The notes beneath the pieces are model-generated. The model was not told the DNA's origin, did not search any database, and saw only the letters and a program-made list of their open reading frames with translations. The position numbers and the translations under genes were made by a program. Shown piece by piece: positions 43,513 through 52,800 of a stretch of DNA of 57,218 bases. Origin of the DNA: Steroidobacter sp. (GTDB taxonomy: Bacteria > Pseudomonadota > Gammaproteobacteria > Steroidobacterales > Steroidobacteraceae); NCBI GenBank assembly GCA_025929585.1, contig JAICPY010000017.1, forward strand, positions 1-57,218. The letters are read 5' to 3'. Position 1 is the first letter of the stretch. Every line of letters starts with the position of its first letter.

Positions 43513-44535
43513 CTAACGCTGCGTGGATTGCCTGATCACCAAGGGCGCAGCGATCGTTGTGCCTTGCACGGGGGCACCGTGAATGAGACTAAGCAAAGTT
43601 TCCACCAAGAGATTGGCAGCGGCCTTCGTATCTTGCTGCACGGTAGTGAGACTCGGATTCGTGAAGCTTGCGACGGGAATGTCGTCGAAGCCCCCGACCG
43701 CAACGTCGATTGGAATTCTGTAGCCCCGTTCCTGCAGCGCACGCATTGCGCCGATCGCGATCAAATCGCTGGCGCAGAACAGACCGTCGAAGGAGAGGTT
43801 GCGTTCGACCAATTGGGCTGCCGCTTCATAGCCGGATCGTTCAGTGGTCAGAGCGTTCACCTGCAAAGCGGGATCGGCTTCCAGGCCGGCCTCGCGCAAA
43901 GTCTGGGAGTAACCGCGATAGCGTTCCAGAAATTCGGGATAGTGATCCGAAGCGTCCCCTAGAAAGCCGACTCGACGGCACCCGCGTTCCACTAGATGTT
44001 TGGTGAGATCGATTCCACCTTGCTTGTTGTCGCAGCCGATCGAGATTCCTGGTTGCCCAGGCAGAACCGCCCCCCAGCGCACGAAGTGCGTGCCTTGCTG
44101 TACCAGCTGATCCAGCTTGGCGGAGTACTCAACGTAGTCTCCGTAACCGAGCAGGATGATTCCGTCTGCTTTTTTACTGTCTTCGTATTCGGCGTGCCAA
44201 TTACTCGATTGTTCCTGGAACGAAACGAGCAGGTCATACCCCTTTGCACCGCAGGCTCGGGTGAGCGATCCGAGCATCGAAAGAAAAAACGGATTGATCA
44301 GCGAATCATCGAGTGTCGGATCCTCGAAAAACAACAACGCCAACGTGTAGGACTGCTGGCTTCTGAGGTTGGACGCATTCTTATCGACTTTGTAGTTCAG
44401 CTCATTTGCTATTGCCAAAATGCGTTTGCGTGTTTCTTCATTGACGGTCGGGCTGCCACGCAGCGCGCGCGAAACAGTGGGTTGAGATACGCCCGCGAGG
44501 TATGCGATGTCGAGCGATGTGGCTTTGCCTTTCAT
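43513..44535 (-). CDS. LacI-family transcriptional repressor
   Basis: 340 residues. N-terminal helix-turn-helix SLDIAYLAGVSQPTVSRALRG with hinge helix region NASNLRSQQS, then a periplasmic-binding-protein-like sugar domain (DGIILLGYGDYV, RRVGFLGDASDHYPEFLERYRGY, DGLFCASDLIAIGAMRAL, VGGFDDIPVASFTNPSLTTV). Convergent with the upstream transporter and divergent from the second MFS gene, so it most likely controls both. A GACAACGCTGTC palindrome at 44743 suits a LacI operator. Confidence 0.95.
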   Translation of the reverse strand: MKGKATSLDIAYLAGVSQPTVSRALRGSPTVNEETRKRILAIANELNYKVDKNASNLRSQQSYTLALLFFEDPTLDDSLINPFFLSMLGSLTRACGAKGYDLLVSFQEQSSNWHAEYEDSKKADGIILLGYGDYVEYSAKLDQLVQQGTHFVRWGAVLPGQPGISIGCDNKQGGIDLTKHLVERGCRRVGFLGDASDHYPEFLERYRGYSQTLREAGLEADPALQVNALTTERSGYEAAAQLVERNLSFDGLFCASDLIAIGAMRALQERGYRIPIDVAVGGFDDIPVASFTNPSLTTVQQDTKAAANLLVETLLSLIHGAPVQGTTIAAPLVIRQSTQR

Positions 44536-44549
44536 TGAGAGAAATGACC

Positions 44550-44646
44550 AGTGACGGGTGACATGTGACGGGCAAGAGGGCCTAAAGCCGGACCTGGGCG
44601 CTTAGGTTGAACGTGGGTGAACCATTCTGGCCCGTCACCCGTCACT
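44550..44646. repeat. Inverted word-repeat element 8 (GTGACGG words)
   Basis: Left arm 44550-44575 (AGTGACGG, GTGACAT, GTGACGGGC, then AAGAGGGCC); right arm 44629-44646 reads inversely as AGTGACGG, GTGACGGGCCAGA. Loop about 53 nt. It fills the start of the gap between the divergent lacI and MFS genes, 15 nt from the lacI start codon. Confidence 0.85.
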
Positions 44647-44742
44647 TTATGCCTTCATAATCTAATGGGCGCGCGATTTCGCTCATCATCCGTCACAGGT
44701 CAGAGTTGCTGTTCCCATCCACAATCCCCTCTGGCATGCTAC

Positions 44743-44754
44743 GACAACGCTGTC
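44743..44754. promoter_or_regulatory. Candidate LacI-type operator
   Basis: GACAACGCTGTC is a 12-nt near-perfect palindrome with central CG, the form of LacI-family operators (and of sugar-locus sites in Xanthomonas, from memory). It lies about 115 nt before the MFS start at 44870 and in the lacI-MFS divergent region. The 334-nt gap holds otherwise only repeat element 8 and no gene. Confidence 0.55.
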
Positions 44755-44869
44755 AGCAGCACACTCTAACAACAGCGCTCCTTGACTGAGCGCTCGCTGA
44801 AAGCAGGCAGGCTCTGTGCCGAAGATCACAGGGCAACTACAACCCGAATCGAAAGCAGGGGTCGGCACG

Positions 44870-46156
44870 ATGATGAATGTGAACGCGAATTCCGCGCCAG
44901 CGTATGCCGCTAATGGCGAGCAGCCCAACTACATGCCGGCGCTGGTGGTCCTTACCACGCTGTTCTTCATGTGGGGCCTGATCACCTCCTTGAATGACAT
45001 CTTGATCCCGCACCTAAAAGCGATTTTCACGCTGAGTTACGTGCAGGCCTCGTTGATCCAATTTTGTTTTTTCGGCGCTTACGCAATCGCGTCGTTGCCC
45101 TCCGGCTATCTCGTCGAGCACGTCGGTTATCGCAAAGGCATCATCCTTGGCTTGTGCGTGGCCGCGGTCGGGTGTCTCGGCTTCTATCCGGCCGCCTCGA
45201 TGCAGTCCTATCCACTGTTCCTGGGGGCGCTGTTCGTGCTTGCCTCTGGCATCACGCTGCTGCAAGTGGCAGCGAATCCCTACGTCGCGATTTTGGGCAA
45301 GCCGGAGACGGCTGCAAGCCGCCTGACGCTGACACAAGCTTTCAATTCGTTCGGGACGACCATTGGGCCTTACTTCGGCTCGGTCTTGATTCTGTCCGTT
45401 GTGGCGGGCTCGGCGACGGGAGCTCTGGACGTTGCGGAGGAAATCAAAACGGTGCAGGGGCCGTACCTCGGTTTGGCCGGGGTGCTGTTCTTGATCGCGA
45501 TCGTATTTTCGCGTTTCAAATTGCCAGTCGTGACAGGAACCGACGCAACGACCGCGCCTGAACCCGTTCCCGGAGCACCGAAGCGTAGTCTGTGGCAGTA
45601 CTCGCATCTGGTCCTGGGCGCGGTCGCGATTTTCGTCTACGTGGGCGCGGAAGTATCGATCGGCAGTTGGTTAGTCAACTTCATGGCGCAGCCTGACGTC
45701 GGCGGCCTTGCGGAGTCGCAGGCCGGCAAGTACCTGGCGCTCTACTGGGGTGGTGCGATGGTCGGGCGCTTCATCGGTTCTGCCGTGCTGCGTTACATCA
45801 AGCCATCCACGGTGCTGGCCTTCAATGCGGCGGCAGCCATCGTTCTTTTGGTCATCGCCATGACCGTCGGCGGCAAGATTGCGATGTGGTCCGTGCTGGC
45901 GATTGGTCTGTTCAACTCCATCATGTTCCCGACCATCTTTACGCTCGCCATTGCCAAGCTCGGCAGGGATACGGGCGAGGGTTCGGGCGTACTCTGCGTC
46001 GCGATCGTCGGTGGCGCGATCGTGCCGGTGATCCAGGCCTATTTCGCCGACCACATCGGCATCCTCACGTCGTTCTTCGTCCCTGCCATCTGCTACGCCT
46101 ACATCGTGTTCTATGGCGTCAAAGGATACGAAGTGAAAAACGGCAACGGCGCCTAG
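44870..46156 (+). CDS. FucP/GluP-family MFS sugar permease
   Basis: 428 residues from ATG 44870; a GTG frame opening at 44816 gives an 18-residue extension that lacks a ribosome site. N-terminal [26 protein letters not shown] is the hallmark of the FGHS (fucose/glucose/galactose-proton) group, followed by [37 protein letters not shown] and [19 protein letters not shown]. Likely imports glucose or a related hexose by proton symport. Divergent from lacI and thus possibly repressed by it. A GC-rich hairpin follows the stop. Confidence 0.95.
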   Translation: MMNVNANSAPAYAANGEQPNYMPALVVLTTLFFMWGLITSLNDILIPHLKAIFTLSYVQASLIQFCFFGAYAIASLPSGYLVEHVGYRKGIILGLCVAAVGCLGFYPAASMQSYPLFLGALFVLASGITLLQVAANPYVAILGKPETAASRLTLTQAFNSFGTTIGPYFGSVLILSVVAGSATGALDVAEEIKTVQGPYLGLAGVLFLIAIVFSRFKLPVVTGTDATTAPEPVPGAPKRSLWQYSHLVLGAVAIFVYVGAEVSIGSWLVNFMAQPDVGGLAESQAGKYLALYWGGAMVGRFIGSAVLRYIKPSTVLAFNAAAAIVLLVIAMTVGGKIAMWSVLAIGLFNSIMFPTIFTLAIAKLGRDTGEGSGVLCVAIVGGAIVPVIQAYFADHIGILTSFFVPAICYAYIVFYGVKGYEVKNGNGA

Positions 46157-46167
46157 GCGGTTAGTCA

Positions 46168-46194
46168 GGGCGGCCCGGCGCCACCGGGCCCGCC
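46168..46194 (+). terminator. GC-rich hairpin after the MFS gene
   Basis: GGGCGGCCCGG and CCGGGCCCGCC form an 11-position stem with one or two mismatches around loop CGCCA, starting 12 nt after the stop. Only TT follows, so it is a weak intrinsic terminator at best. Confidence 0.55.
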
Positions 46195-46344
46195 TTGCAT
46201 CGAAGGCCCGCTGCTGCGTGGCCGAGTGCTTCAGTTCAGGTTCCGCCCTAGACCTTCACACGCCGTTTCGTGATGCAATGCGCTGACCGTGCCGTCGGGA
46301 GTATCGCATTCTGCGCTCACGCTCTCGGCGGAGTTTCAAGTTCA

Positions 46345-46713
46345 ATGCCTGCAGAAATCATGTCAGCAATTGCCTTCCTCACCGGCGCGCTCGTGGCCAT
46401 GGTCGCGACCGTCAAATCCGCGAGCAAAGGGGCCGATTTACAGCGCGAGATCCTCAAGCGCGGCAAGATTGCGCAAGGTCGCATTCTGCGCGTGTGGAGG
46501 CCACCGGTCGCCGGTAGCTTCACGCGGGTGTATTTCGAGTTTCAGCCTCCCGACACCGAGGCGGTCATCCAGAGCTGCCACATCGATCGCCGCTCGCTTG
46601 CGGAACCCTCGGCATCGCTTCCTCCAGTGGGCGCTGCGGTAAGCGTTAGGTACATTCCGGAAAACCCTACCCAGGCGGTAATTGCGAAGCTGGTGTCTCG
46701 CTTTACTGACTGA
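46345..46713 (+). CDS. Small DUF3592-like membrane protein
   Basis: 122 residues from ATG 46345 (ATG 46360 is also possible). One N-terminal membrane helix (AIAFLTGALVAMVATVKSA), then a beta-rich domain of about 90 residues: GKIAQGRILRVWRPPVAGSFTRVYFEFQP, SCHIDRRSLAE, VGAAVSVRYIPENPTQAVI. The sequence VSVRYIPENP is typical of DUF3592-like domains. Function unknown. No clear ribosome site. Confidence 0.75.
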   Translation: MPAEIMSAIAFLTGALVAMVATVKSASKGADLQREILKRGKIAQGRILRVWRPPVAGSFTRVYFEFQPPDTEAVIQSCHIDRRSLAEPSASLPPVGAAVSVRYIPENPTQAVIAKLVSRFTD

Positions 46714-46800
46714 TTGCAAGTCCGCGACGGAACCAACCTCCCCCGGCCGCCATTTCGTGGTCGGTAGTTCTATCGCATTGCACGACTTGAGGAGGGTTTT

Positions 46801-47067
46801 ATGGGAATTCTTATCTGGTTGATCGTTGGCGGCGTCGTGGGATGGCTAGCAAGCATCATCATGCGCACCGACGCTCAGCAAGGCATCCTGCTGAACGTGA
46901 TCGTCGGTATCGTCGGCGCTCTGCTTGCGGGATTCATCATCTCCCCAATGATTGGCGTCGGCACGATCAACGACGGCGTGACCCTGGCGTCGTTCCTGGT
47001 CTCGCTGGTTGGAGCAGTGGTGCTGCTCGCGATCGTAAATTTGTTCCGCCGAGGGAGCGTGCGATAA
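46801..47067 (+). CDS. GlsB/YeaQ/YmgE family small membrane protein
   Basis: 88 residues with GAGGAGG before ATG 46801. Family signature GILIWLIVGGVVGWLASIIMRTDAQQGILLNVIVGIVGALLAGFI; three hydrophobic segments. Called transglycosylase-associated, but no enzymatic role is shown; often stress-linked. Followed directly by a 7-bp hairpin TCACCTC/GAGGTGA (47074-47093) and repeat element 9. Confidence 0.95.
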   Translation: MGILIWLIVGGVVGWLASIIMRTDAQQGILLNVIVGIVGALLAGFIISPMIGVGTINDGVTLASFLVSLVGAVVLLAIVNLFRRGSVR

Positions 47068-47081
47068 GGCGCATCACCTCC

Positions 47082-47172
47082 GTGACGAGGTGACGTGGTG
47101 GCGGGGTGAGAGAGTCACGGTGTGCAGCAAGCTAGCTGCCCTCTGACTTCCTCACCTCCTCACTGCGTCACC
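47082..47172. repeat. Inverted word-repeat element 9 (GTGACGAG words)
   Basis: Left arm 47082-47119: GTGACGAG, GTGACGTG, GTGGCGGG, GTGAGAGA. Right arm 47142-47172 reads inversely GTGACGCA, GTGAGGAG, GTGAGGAA, then GTCAGA at the loop side. The outer end of the right arm overlaps the stop codon of the extensin-like gene. It lies between two convergent genes, so it could serve as a shared terminator. Confidence 0.85.
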
Positions 47173-47911
47173 GACACGTTTTGTACGGTCCCCTGTCCAA
47201 ATGGAAGTGATCTCGGTGGGCCGCGTTGTAATCGGGGCTGAGTACGGCGTCGAAGAATCGGCAGGCGCCGGTTCTTACTTCCTTCAGAAACTGCGCGTTG
47301 CGATCGTTCTCGTTCCAATCCGCCAGCACCCGAATTCTCTCGCCGTTCTCTAGCTGAAAGCCGGCGATATCGAAGGCTTCCGCCGTGGCGTGGCGGCTGC
47401 GTGTGGCTTGCGGGCGGCCATAGACGTTGCGGCAGGAATAGCTGCCGAAGTGCTCTATTCGGCTAACACGCGAGCCGAAATACGCCGCGGCCGTTGGCTG
47501 CAATACGTGACGCTCCCACAATGCTAGCGACACTGCCGCTCGACATGACAGCGAGAAAGGTTCAGCGACTGAGGTGCTTGTTCTGTCGATGCGAACCGCG
47601 TTGTGGAATCCGCACGCATAGCCAGTAATGCGGTCAGGCACGGGGGCATACTCGAACCCGGATGTGGCGAGCACATCGAGGCAGGCGGTACGATCCTTCG
47701 TAAGTCGCCGCAGCTTGATCCCGGTAAGGATGTTCGGCGTCGCATTCAATTCAAGCGGAGACCAAGGGTTGTAGTCATTCGGGATCTCGATTTCCCCCAA
47801 ACGCAGGGCCGCAACCGACACAGCAGCGAGCGATACCACGAGCAGGATGAAGATCTTCACGAGCTGAAGTGACCTCGACACAGCTTTTCGAGTTCGTATG
47901 CTATCGAGCAT
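47168..47911 (-). CDS. Extensin-like (peptidase-like) family protein
   Basis: 247 residues. One N-terminal membrane anchor (VKIFILLVVSLAAVSVAAL), then a periplasmic domain. Extensin-like family segments: CGFHNAVRI, LSCRAAVSLALWERHVLQPTA, FGSYSCRNVYG, RSRHATAEAFDIAGFQLENG, CRFFDAVLSPDYNAAHRDHFHLD. The His/Asp pattern (RHATAEAFDI and HRDHFHLD) resembles metal-dependent D,D-carboxypeptidase folds, so a role in the cell wall is plausible. The ATG at 47911 overlaps the alkB start region on the other strand; a GTG at about 47860 may be the true start. Confidence 0.88.
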   Translation of the reverse strand: MLDSIRTRKAVSRSLQLVKIFILLVVSLAAVSVAALRLGEIEIPNDYNPWSPLELNATPNILTGIKLRRLTKDRTACLDVLATSGFEYAPVPDRITGYACGFHNAVRIDRTSTSVAEPFSLSCRAAVSLALWERHVLQPTAAAYFGSRVSRIEHFGSYSCRNVYGRPQATRSRHATAEAFDIAGFQLENGERIRVLADWNENDRNAQFLKEVRTGACRFFDAVLSPDYNAAHRDHFHLDRGPYKTCR

Positions 47912-48503
47912 GAAACAGGCCGATCTGTTCCCTCTTGAGTTACCTTGGGGTCTGGATTATCGGAGCGACTTCCTCTGCGTATCCGAAGAAGATTCGTTGC
48001 TCGAAGCCATTCGCGCATTGCCGCTACAGGAAGCACAGTACAAGGAGTTTACCGCGCGCCGCCGAACGCTCAGTTACGGCTCGTCCTATGATTTCTCCAC
48101 GAATGAATCGCTACCTGCGGCCGCCATCCCGGATTTCCTGCGCGACCTGCGAGCTAAAATAGCTGCATGGTGTGGCATCGATCCCGAGCGCTTCGTGCAC
48201 GCACTCGTCGCGGAATATCGTCCTGGTACGCCGTTGGGATGGCATCGCGATGTCCCCGAGTTCGAGCTCATCGCCGGCATCTCGCTGTTCGGCACGTGCC
48301 GCATGCGATTCAGGCCCTATCCGTGGACGCCGACGCGCAAGAAGGAAATCTTTGCGCTCGAGCTGGCCCCACGCTCCGGTTATATCCTGAAGAATGAGGC
48401 GCGTTGGAACTGGCAGCACAGCATTCCGCCGACCAAGGAATTGCGCTACTCGATCACCCTGAGGACGCGGCGTGCCGGAACCGTGGATACGAATAGGAGT
48501 TAG
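47910..48503 (+). CDS. alkB: AlkB-like 2-oxoglutarate/Fe(II) dioxygenase
   Basis: 197 residues from ATG 47910 (ATG 47898 also possible). Iron ligands in GWHRDVP (His and Asp) and WQHSIPP (His); the 2-oxoglutarate Arg pair is in RYSITLRTRR. LSYGSSYDFST and LVAEYRPGTPLGWH are the substrate-side segments. Would remove alkyl lesions from nucleic acid bases; the ALKBH-like sequence alone does not settle substrate. The start lies within 2 nt of the divergent extensin-like start, so promoters overlap coding sequence. Confidence 0.92.
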   Translation: MKQADLFPLELPWGLDYRSDFLCVSEEDSLLEAIRALPLQEAQYKEFTARRRTLSYGSSYDFSTNESLPAAAIPDFLRDLRAKIAAWCGIDPERFVHALVAEYRPGTPLGWHRDVPEFELIAGISLFGTCRMRFRPYPWTPTRKKEIFALELAPRSGYILKNEARWNWQHSIPPTKELRYSITLRTRRAGTVDTNRS

Positions 48504-48621
48504 ACTCAGTGGCACTTAAGGTAAGGGTTGACGGTTGACAGCAAGAGGTCCGTCTTTGTCTGGCCGTCAACGGTCAACCGCAACGCGCCGCTTAACTAAG
48601 CGGCATGGAGTTAGACTCGGT
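48496..48621. repeat. 15-nt direct repeats flanking element 10
   Basis: GGAGTTAGACTCAGT (48496-48510, containing the alkB stop codon TAG) and GGAGTTAGACTCGGT (48607-48621) are 14/15 identical direct repeats. They bracket about 96 nt that hold the GGTTGAC element. This looks like a footprint of insertion or tandem duplication. Confidence 0.8.
48526..48580. repeat. Inverted word-repeat element 10 (GGTTGAC words)
   Basis: Left arm 48526-48542: GGGTTGAC, GGTTGAC, AG followed by CAAGAGGTCC; right arm 48562-48580 reads inversely GCGGTTGACCGTTGACGG then CCAGA. Arms are short, about 17-19 nt. The inner GCAAGAGGTCC closely matches GCAAGAGGGCC of element 8. Confidence 0.82.
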
Positions 48622-48712
48622 ATGTGATGAAAGCGACAAGAATGTACGGTCTGGATGATCCGGCCACTTTCTAGCGTTCATCACTTCATCACATTCATCA
48701 CATTCATCACTG
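48620..48712. repeat. Inverted word-repeat element 11 (GTGATGAA words)
   Basis: Right arm 48674-48712 reads inversely as GTGATGAAT, GTGATGAAT, GTGATGAA, GTGATGAA, CGCTAGA. The left arm near 48620-48645 has only one clear word (TGTGATGAA) followed by AGCGACAAGA, so this element is lopsided. The right arm ends 7 nt before ATG 48720. Confidence 0.7.
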
Positions 48713-48719
48713 CACAACT

Positions 48720-48959
48720 ATGAACCCGCAATTCAGAGAACTGTACGCCATGCGCGGTCGTGCCCTGACGGTCATGGGGTATTCAGTCGAGAACATGCAG
48801 CAAGAAGATCTCTACGCGGTGATCGGTTACTTGCTCGAGCTTTCCGCGGATCGTTCACCCGAGGTGCGTCTGGCCCAAGAGGCGCCTTTGGGTTCCCCAC
48901 CTGGCAAGAGCGTGCCCGGTATGGATCCGCCTAAGAATGATGGACTAGTCGAGGGATAA
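48720..48959 (+). CDS. Small hypothetical protein
   Basis: 79 residues: MNPQFRELYAMRGRALTVMG, YSVENMQQEDLYAVIGYLLEL, then a Pro/Gly-rich tail. The first half is helical and reads like a real small protein; no known domain. It has no Shine-Dalgarno because element 11 runs up to 7 nt before the ATG. A perfect hairpin GCGACGCAC/GTGCGTCGC (48961-48982) follows the stop at once. Coding status is likely but unproven. Confidence 0.55.
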   Translation: MNPQFRELYAMRGRALTVMGYSVENMQQEDLYAVIGYLLELSADRSPEVRLAQEAPLGSPPGKSVPGMDPPKNDGLVEG

Positions 48960-48960
48960 C

Positions 48961-48982
48961 GCGACGCACCGATGTGCGTCGC
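48961..48982 (+). terminator. 9-bp perfect hairpin after the small gene
   Basis: GCGACGCAC and GTGCGTCGC pair perfectly around loop CGAT, starting 1 nt after the stop codon. No T-tract; continues directly into element 12. Confidence 0.55.
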
Positions 48983-48983
48983 T

Positions 48984-49203
48984 GTGACGAAGTGACGAAG
49001 AGGTGACGGAGTGACAGGGTGACGACGTCAGAGGTGTGCGCCATGCGGAGTGAGGCTTGCGGACTTCTCGGCGAGAACGCGAGCACGTCTCTTCTGATCG
49101 CTGACCGATGATAAAGGCCCTGACTTCATTCCTCCGTTGTTTATCGCAGGCCACACGTCTCTCCATCTGACGTCGTCACCCCGTCACTCCGTCACCTCGT
49201 CAC
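48984..49203. repeat. Inverted word-repeat element 12 (GTGACGRR words)
   Basis: Left arm 48984-49031: GTGACGAA twice, GTGACGGA, GTGACAGG, GTGACGAC, GTCAGAGG. Right arm 49167-49203 reads inversely GTGACGAG, GTGACGGA, GTGACGGG, GTGACGAC, GTCAGATGG. Period 8. The loop is unusually long (about 135 nt) and has no gene. The right arm ends 12 nt before the ATG of the nuclease gene. Confidence 0.92.
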
Positions 49204-49215
49204 ATTGAGAACCTG

Positions 49216-49863
49216 ATGCCTCGTTTGCTGATCGTTTTACTGCTATTGCAGCTTCTGCCTATCTGCGTTTGCGCACATGCCGGGGCAGTCGATGCAAACG
49301 GATGTCATCGGACTGGCAGCGGTCCTCGGCACTGCCATGGCGAACGCGCAACTGCGCAATCAACGCATGCTCAGTCGTCGGCCGTCCCCAAGGCAGGTGA
49401 GGAGGGTGTTCTAGACGGCGTGCTCCAGTGGGTGACCGATGGCGATAGCTTGAGAGTGCTCGTCAAAGGCAAAGACATGGACCTTCGCTTGGCGGATGTG
49501 GATGCGCCGGAGCGCGATCAGGTTTATGGCTGGAACGCCAAACTCACATTGATCGATCTCGTGCGAGGCAAACACATCGTCTTCGTGCCCCGCGACGTCG
49601 ATCATTACGGTCGCGTAGTAGCCCGCGTGTGGGCAGGCGAGACAGACGTGAATCGCGAGCTCGTTCGCCGCGGTTCAGCTTGGTTCTATCCTGAGTACGC
49701 CGAAGATGACTCGTTGTACCAGGAAGAGCAGCGAGCACGTGCCGCGAAGGTGGGTCTTTGGGCAATGCCTGGTCCTCGGCTCGAGCCATGGGAATGGCGC
49801 CGCCGCGAGCGCCAGCCGACGGTGCGAGACAAGCTCAAGGGTCAAAGAACGCCTGGTGAATAG
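49216..49863 (+). CDS. Secreted thermonuclease-like (SNase) protein with N-terminal His/Cys motif
   Basis: 215 residues. Signal peptide MPRLLIVLLLLQLLPICVC. Then DANGCHRTGSGPRHCHGER, a YHYH-like Cys/His segment often found before nucleases of this kind. The SNase domain covers about 65-190: VTDGDSLRVLV, LRLADVDAPERDQ with the catalytic Arg and Asp, GKHIVFVPRDVDHYGRVVARV with the second Arg, and VNRELVRRGSAWFY. Should cut DNA or RNA in the periplasm or outside. Element 12 occupies its upstream region. Confidence 0.92.
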   Translation: MPRLLIVLLLLQLLPICVCAHAGAVDANGCHRTGSGPRHCHGERATAQSTHAQSSAVPKAGEEGVLDGVLQWVTDGDSLRVLVKGKDMDLRLADVDAPERDQVYGWNAKLTLIDLVRGKHIVFVPRDVDHYGRVVARVWAGETDVNRELVRRGSAWFYPEYAEDDSLYQEEQRARAAKVGLWAMPGPRLEPWEWRRRERQPTVRDKLKGQRTPGE

Positions 49864-49875
49864 GAGTCCGACGAG

Positions 49876-52800
49876 CTAGCTCGAGACAGAGCCGGAAGTG
49901 ATCGTGCTTACGGTTGCAAGCTCAGAGGGCGAGGAATAACTTTTCAGCGTCTCATCCAACTCCTTCGGATTGATCGGCTTCGTCAGGTAGCCGTCCATAC
50001 CCGCTGCGAGGCAGCGTTCGCGGTCTCCCGTCATTGCGTGCGCAGTCAACGCGACGATGTTCAAGCGTTCGCCACGGCCTGCTTCACGCTTTCGAATCTC
50101 GATCGTCGTCTCGAAGCCATCGAGCTGCGGCATCTGCACGTCCATGAAAACCAGGTCGAAAGTGTCGCGCTCGAGCGCTTCCAATACCGCTGTGCCGGTG
50201 TCTGCAATCGTGACGCGGTGTCCACGCTTTTGCAGCAGGCGCTGCATCAAGAGCTGGTTCACCACGTTGTCTTCCGCAAGCAGGATATTCAAACCGGAAG
50301 AGCTCGAATGCACCTCTTTGGAACGTCGAGGCACGGCCGCACTCGGTGCGGCGCGAGAGCCCAAAGCGCGAAGCATGGCATCGCGTAGCTCTTTGAGCCG
50401 CACGGGTTTGACCAGATAAGTTTCGATCCCGAGCTCACGGCAGCGTGCAGCATCTTGGCGCTGACCTGAGGAGGTCAGCATCATGATCACGGTTGCCGAG
50501 AGGTCCGGCCTTGCGCGAACGCGTTCGATGAGCGAAAGGCCATCGGCCACCGGCATGTTGAAATCCGTGACCATCAGGCGGCAAGGATCGCCCGCGCGTG
50601 CAGCCTCGTCGAGCTTGACCAATGCCTCCGCGGCATCGGCGGCGATGAGGGGACGCATTTTCCATCGCATCGTTGCGTCGTGAAGAATTCGGCGATTGGT
50701 TTCGTTGTCATCGACGATGAGCACGCGCACGGATTCCAGTGCGCGCGGCGCGCTCGTAGCTAGTCGCGGCAGAGCATCCTCCACCACGCCGAAGCGCACT
50801 GTGAAATGGAATCGGCTGCCTTTGTCGATTTCGCTTTCGAGCCACATGCGGCCTTCCATCATGGTCGCAAGCCGATTGGAAATCGTGAGACCTAAACCGG
50901 TGCCGCCGTACCTACGCGTCGTCGAGCTGTCCGCCTGTACGAACGGATTGAATATCTGCTCGTGCCGGTCGGCAGGAATGCCGATGCCCGTATCGCTCAC
51001 CGTAAAGTGCAGCACACAATGCGCGCCATCGGTGACCTGCAAGCGCACACGCAAACCAACTTCACCTTTCTCGGTGAACTTGATCGCATTGGCGACCAAG
51101 TTGACGACGACTTGCCGGAGTCGATTCGCATCGCCCTTCACGAATTCGGGTACGTCCAGTCCGACATCGCAGGTAAGCTCGAGTTCTTTCTGATGTGCGC
51201 GCAGCGCCATCGTTTTCATCGCCGCCTCGAGTGTGTCTCGAACGTCGAACTCGGAAGGGTCGAGCTCGAGCTTGCCGGCTTCGATCTTCGAGAAGTCCAG
51301 GATGTCGTTGATCACTGCGAGCAAGGAATCGGCGGAGAGCTTTACGGTTTCCAAATACTCACGTTGCTCAGGCGATAGATCCGTATCCAAGCACAACTCG
51401 CTCATACCGATGATGCCGTTCAATGGCGTGCGAATTTCGTGGCTCATGTTCGCAAGAAATTCGCTCTTGGCGCGATTGGCCGCTTCTGCTGCTTCGCGAG
51501 CCTTGAGCAACGTCGCTTCGGCTTGCTTGTGCAGGGTGATGTCGTTCGAGATCCCTAGCACATGCGTTGCGAGACCCTCCGGTCCAATCAGCGGTCGGCG
51601 CACCGTATGCATCCACAACTTGCGCCCGGCAAGGTCGGTACGCGCCTCTTGTGGAACTATTTTCTCCTGTTGCGTATCCAGGACCTGCATGTCTTCCAGG
51701 AAGTATTCATGTGCTTCCTTGTCGATCACGCCGATCTGCGAGTCCGTTTTTCCGAGCATCTCCTCGGGGCGGCGTTCATAGGCATCGGCCAGTGCTCGAT
51801 TCGCAAGCGTAAAGCGTCCGGCTCGATCCTTCACGAAGATGAAGTTCGGGCACATGTCGATGATCTGACGCAGAAAGGTTCGCTGACTATCCAGCTCGTG
51901 CGTCTGCGCTCGCACTCGCTTGCGCAGGACGAATACCCAAAGCATCGCAAGACAGATCGAAAGCGTCAGTATTGCAAGGGCAGGCCACGCGTGACGCAAG
52001 TTCCACCAGGGCGCTGCGTCGATCATGTGGACGTCGTTGGCCGATCGCAGCAAGATCCTGAAAGCGGCCGGTACCGAACGCGCATCTCGATAGAACATTT
52101 GCTGGCGATGTACGACGCAAATGCCGGTGACCTTCACTAAGCTGCCTTCGCGCATGCGCGGCATCGGCGTGCCGTCACGCAGGTCGGCGTTGAAAGTGAC
52201 GTACCCGGAGCGCAGCACTAATGTTTGTTGAGTGGCACCATCGACATGGCTCAGCACGCGTGCTTCGATCTCGATAAGCCGGCTATCCAAGTTGCCGTGC
52301 AGGATCTCTTCCGGCGTTGCTTGAAGCGGAGCGATGGGCGAGTGTTCTTGAGTCACTTGCACAACCGCGTCGGCTAGCAGGGGGCCGTGCTCGCTAGGCG
52401 TCGGATAACCGAGTGCATCGACCACATCACCTGCCCTGGCATCGCTCCTTGAGGCCTGCACTTGCACTGCGCCGCTTTCGTCCTGCACATACAATGAGGC
52501 ACCGTCATTCAAGGTCACGACGCCACGCACGTGCGCGCGCCGCCCACGGACGGAGCCACCCGAGAACTTCAGCAAGTTCTTCACTGGCTTGGGCTCGGTA
52601 GCTACGCTGTTCGCAGGCGCGGGTTTGATGATCCGAATCGCGTCCTCGGAATCAACGAATAGGCGATAGCCGGTCAACACGCCTTCGCTCGTGAACGACG
52701 TGCTGAAGACGCCGCGAGCGCGCACTCGCGCGTCCACGAACTCTTCCAGCTTGGACACGTCGGCGGGATGAAGAATGCTCGTGCGAACGGTGCCCACAGC

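Noticed and set aside
48984-49203. Short regular repeats that could suggest a CRISPR array
   Set aside because: Repeat words are only 7-9 nt, contiguous without spacers, and inverted in the second arm; no cas gene nearby.
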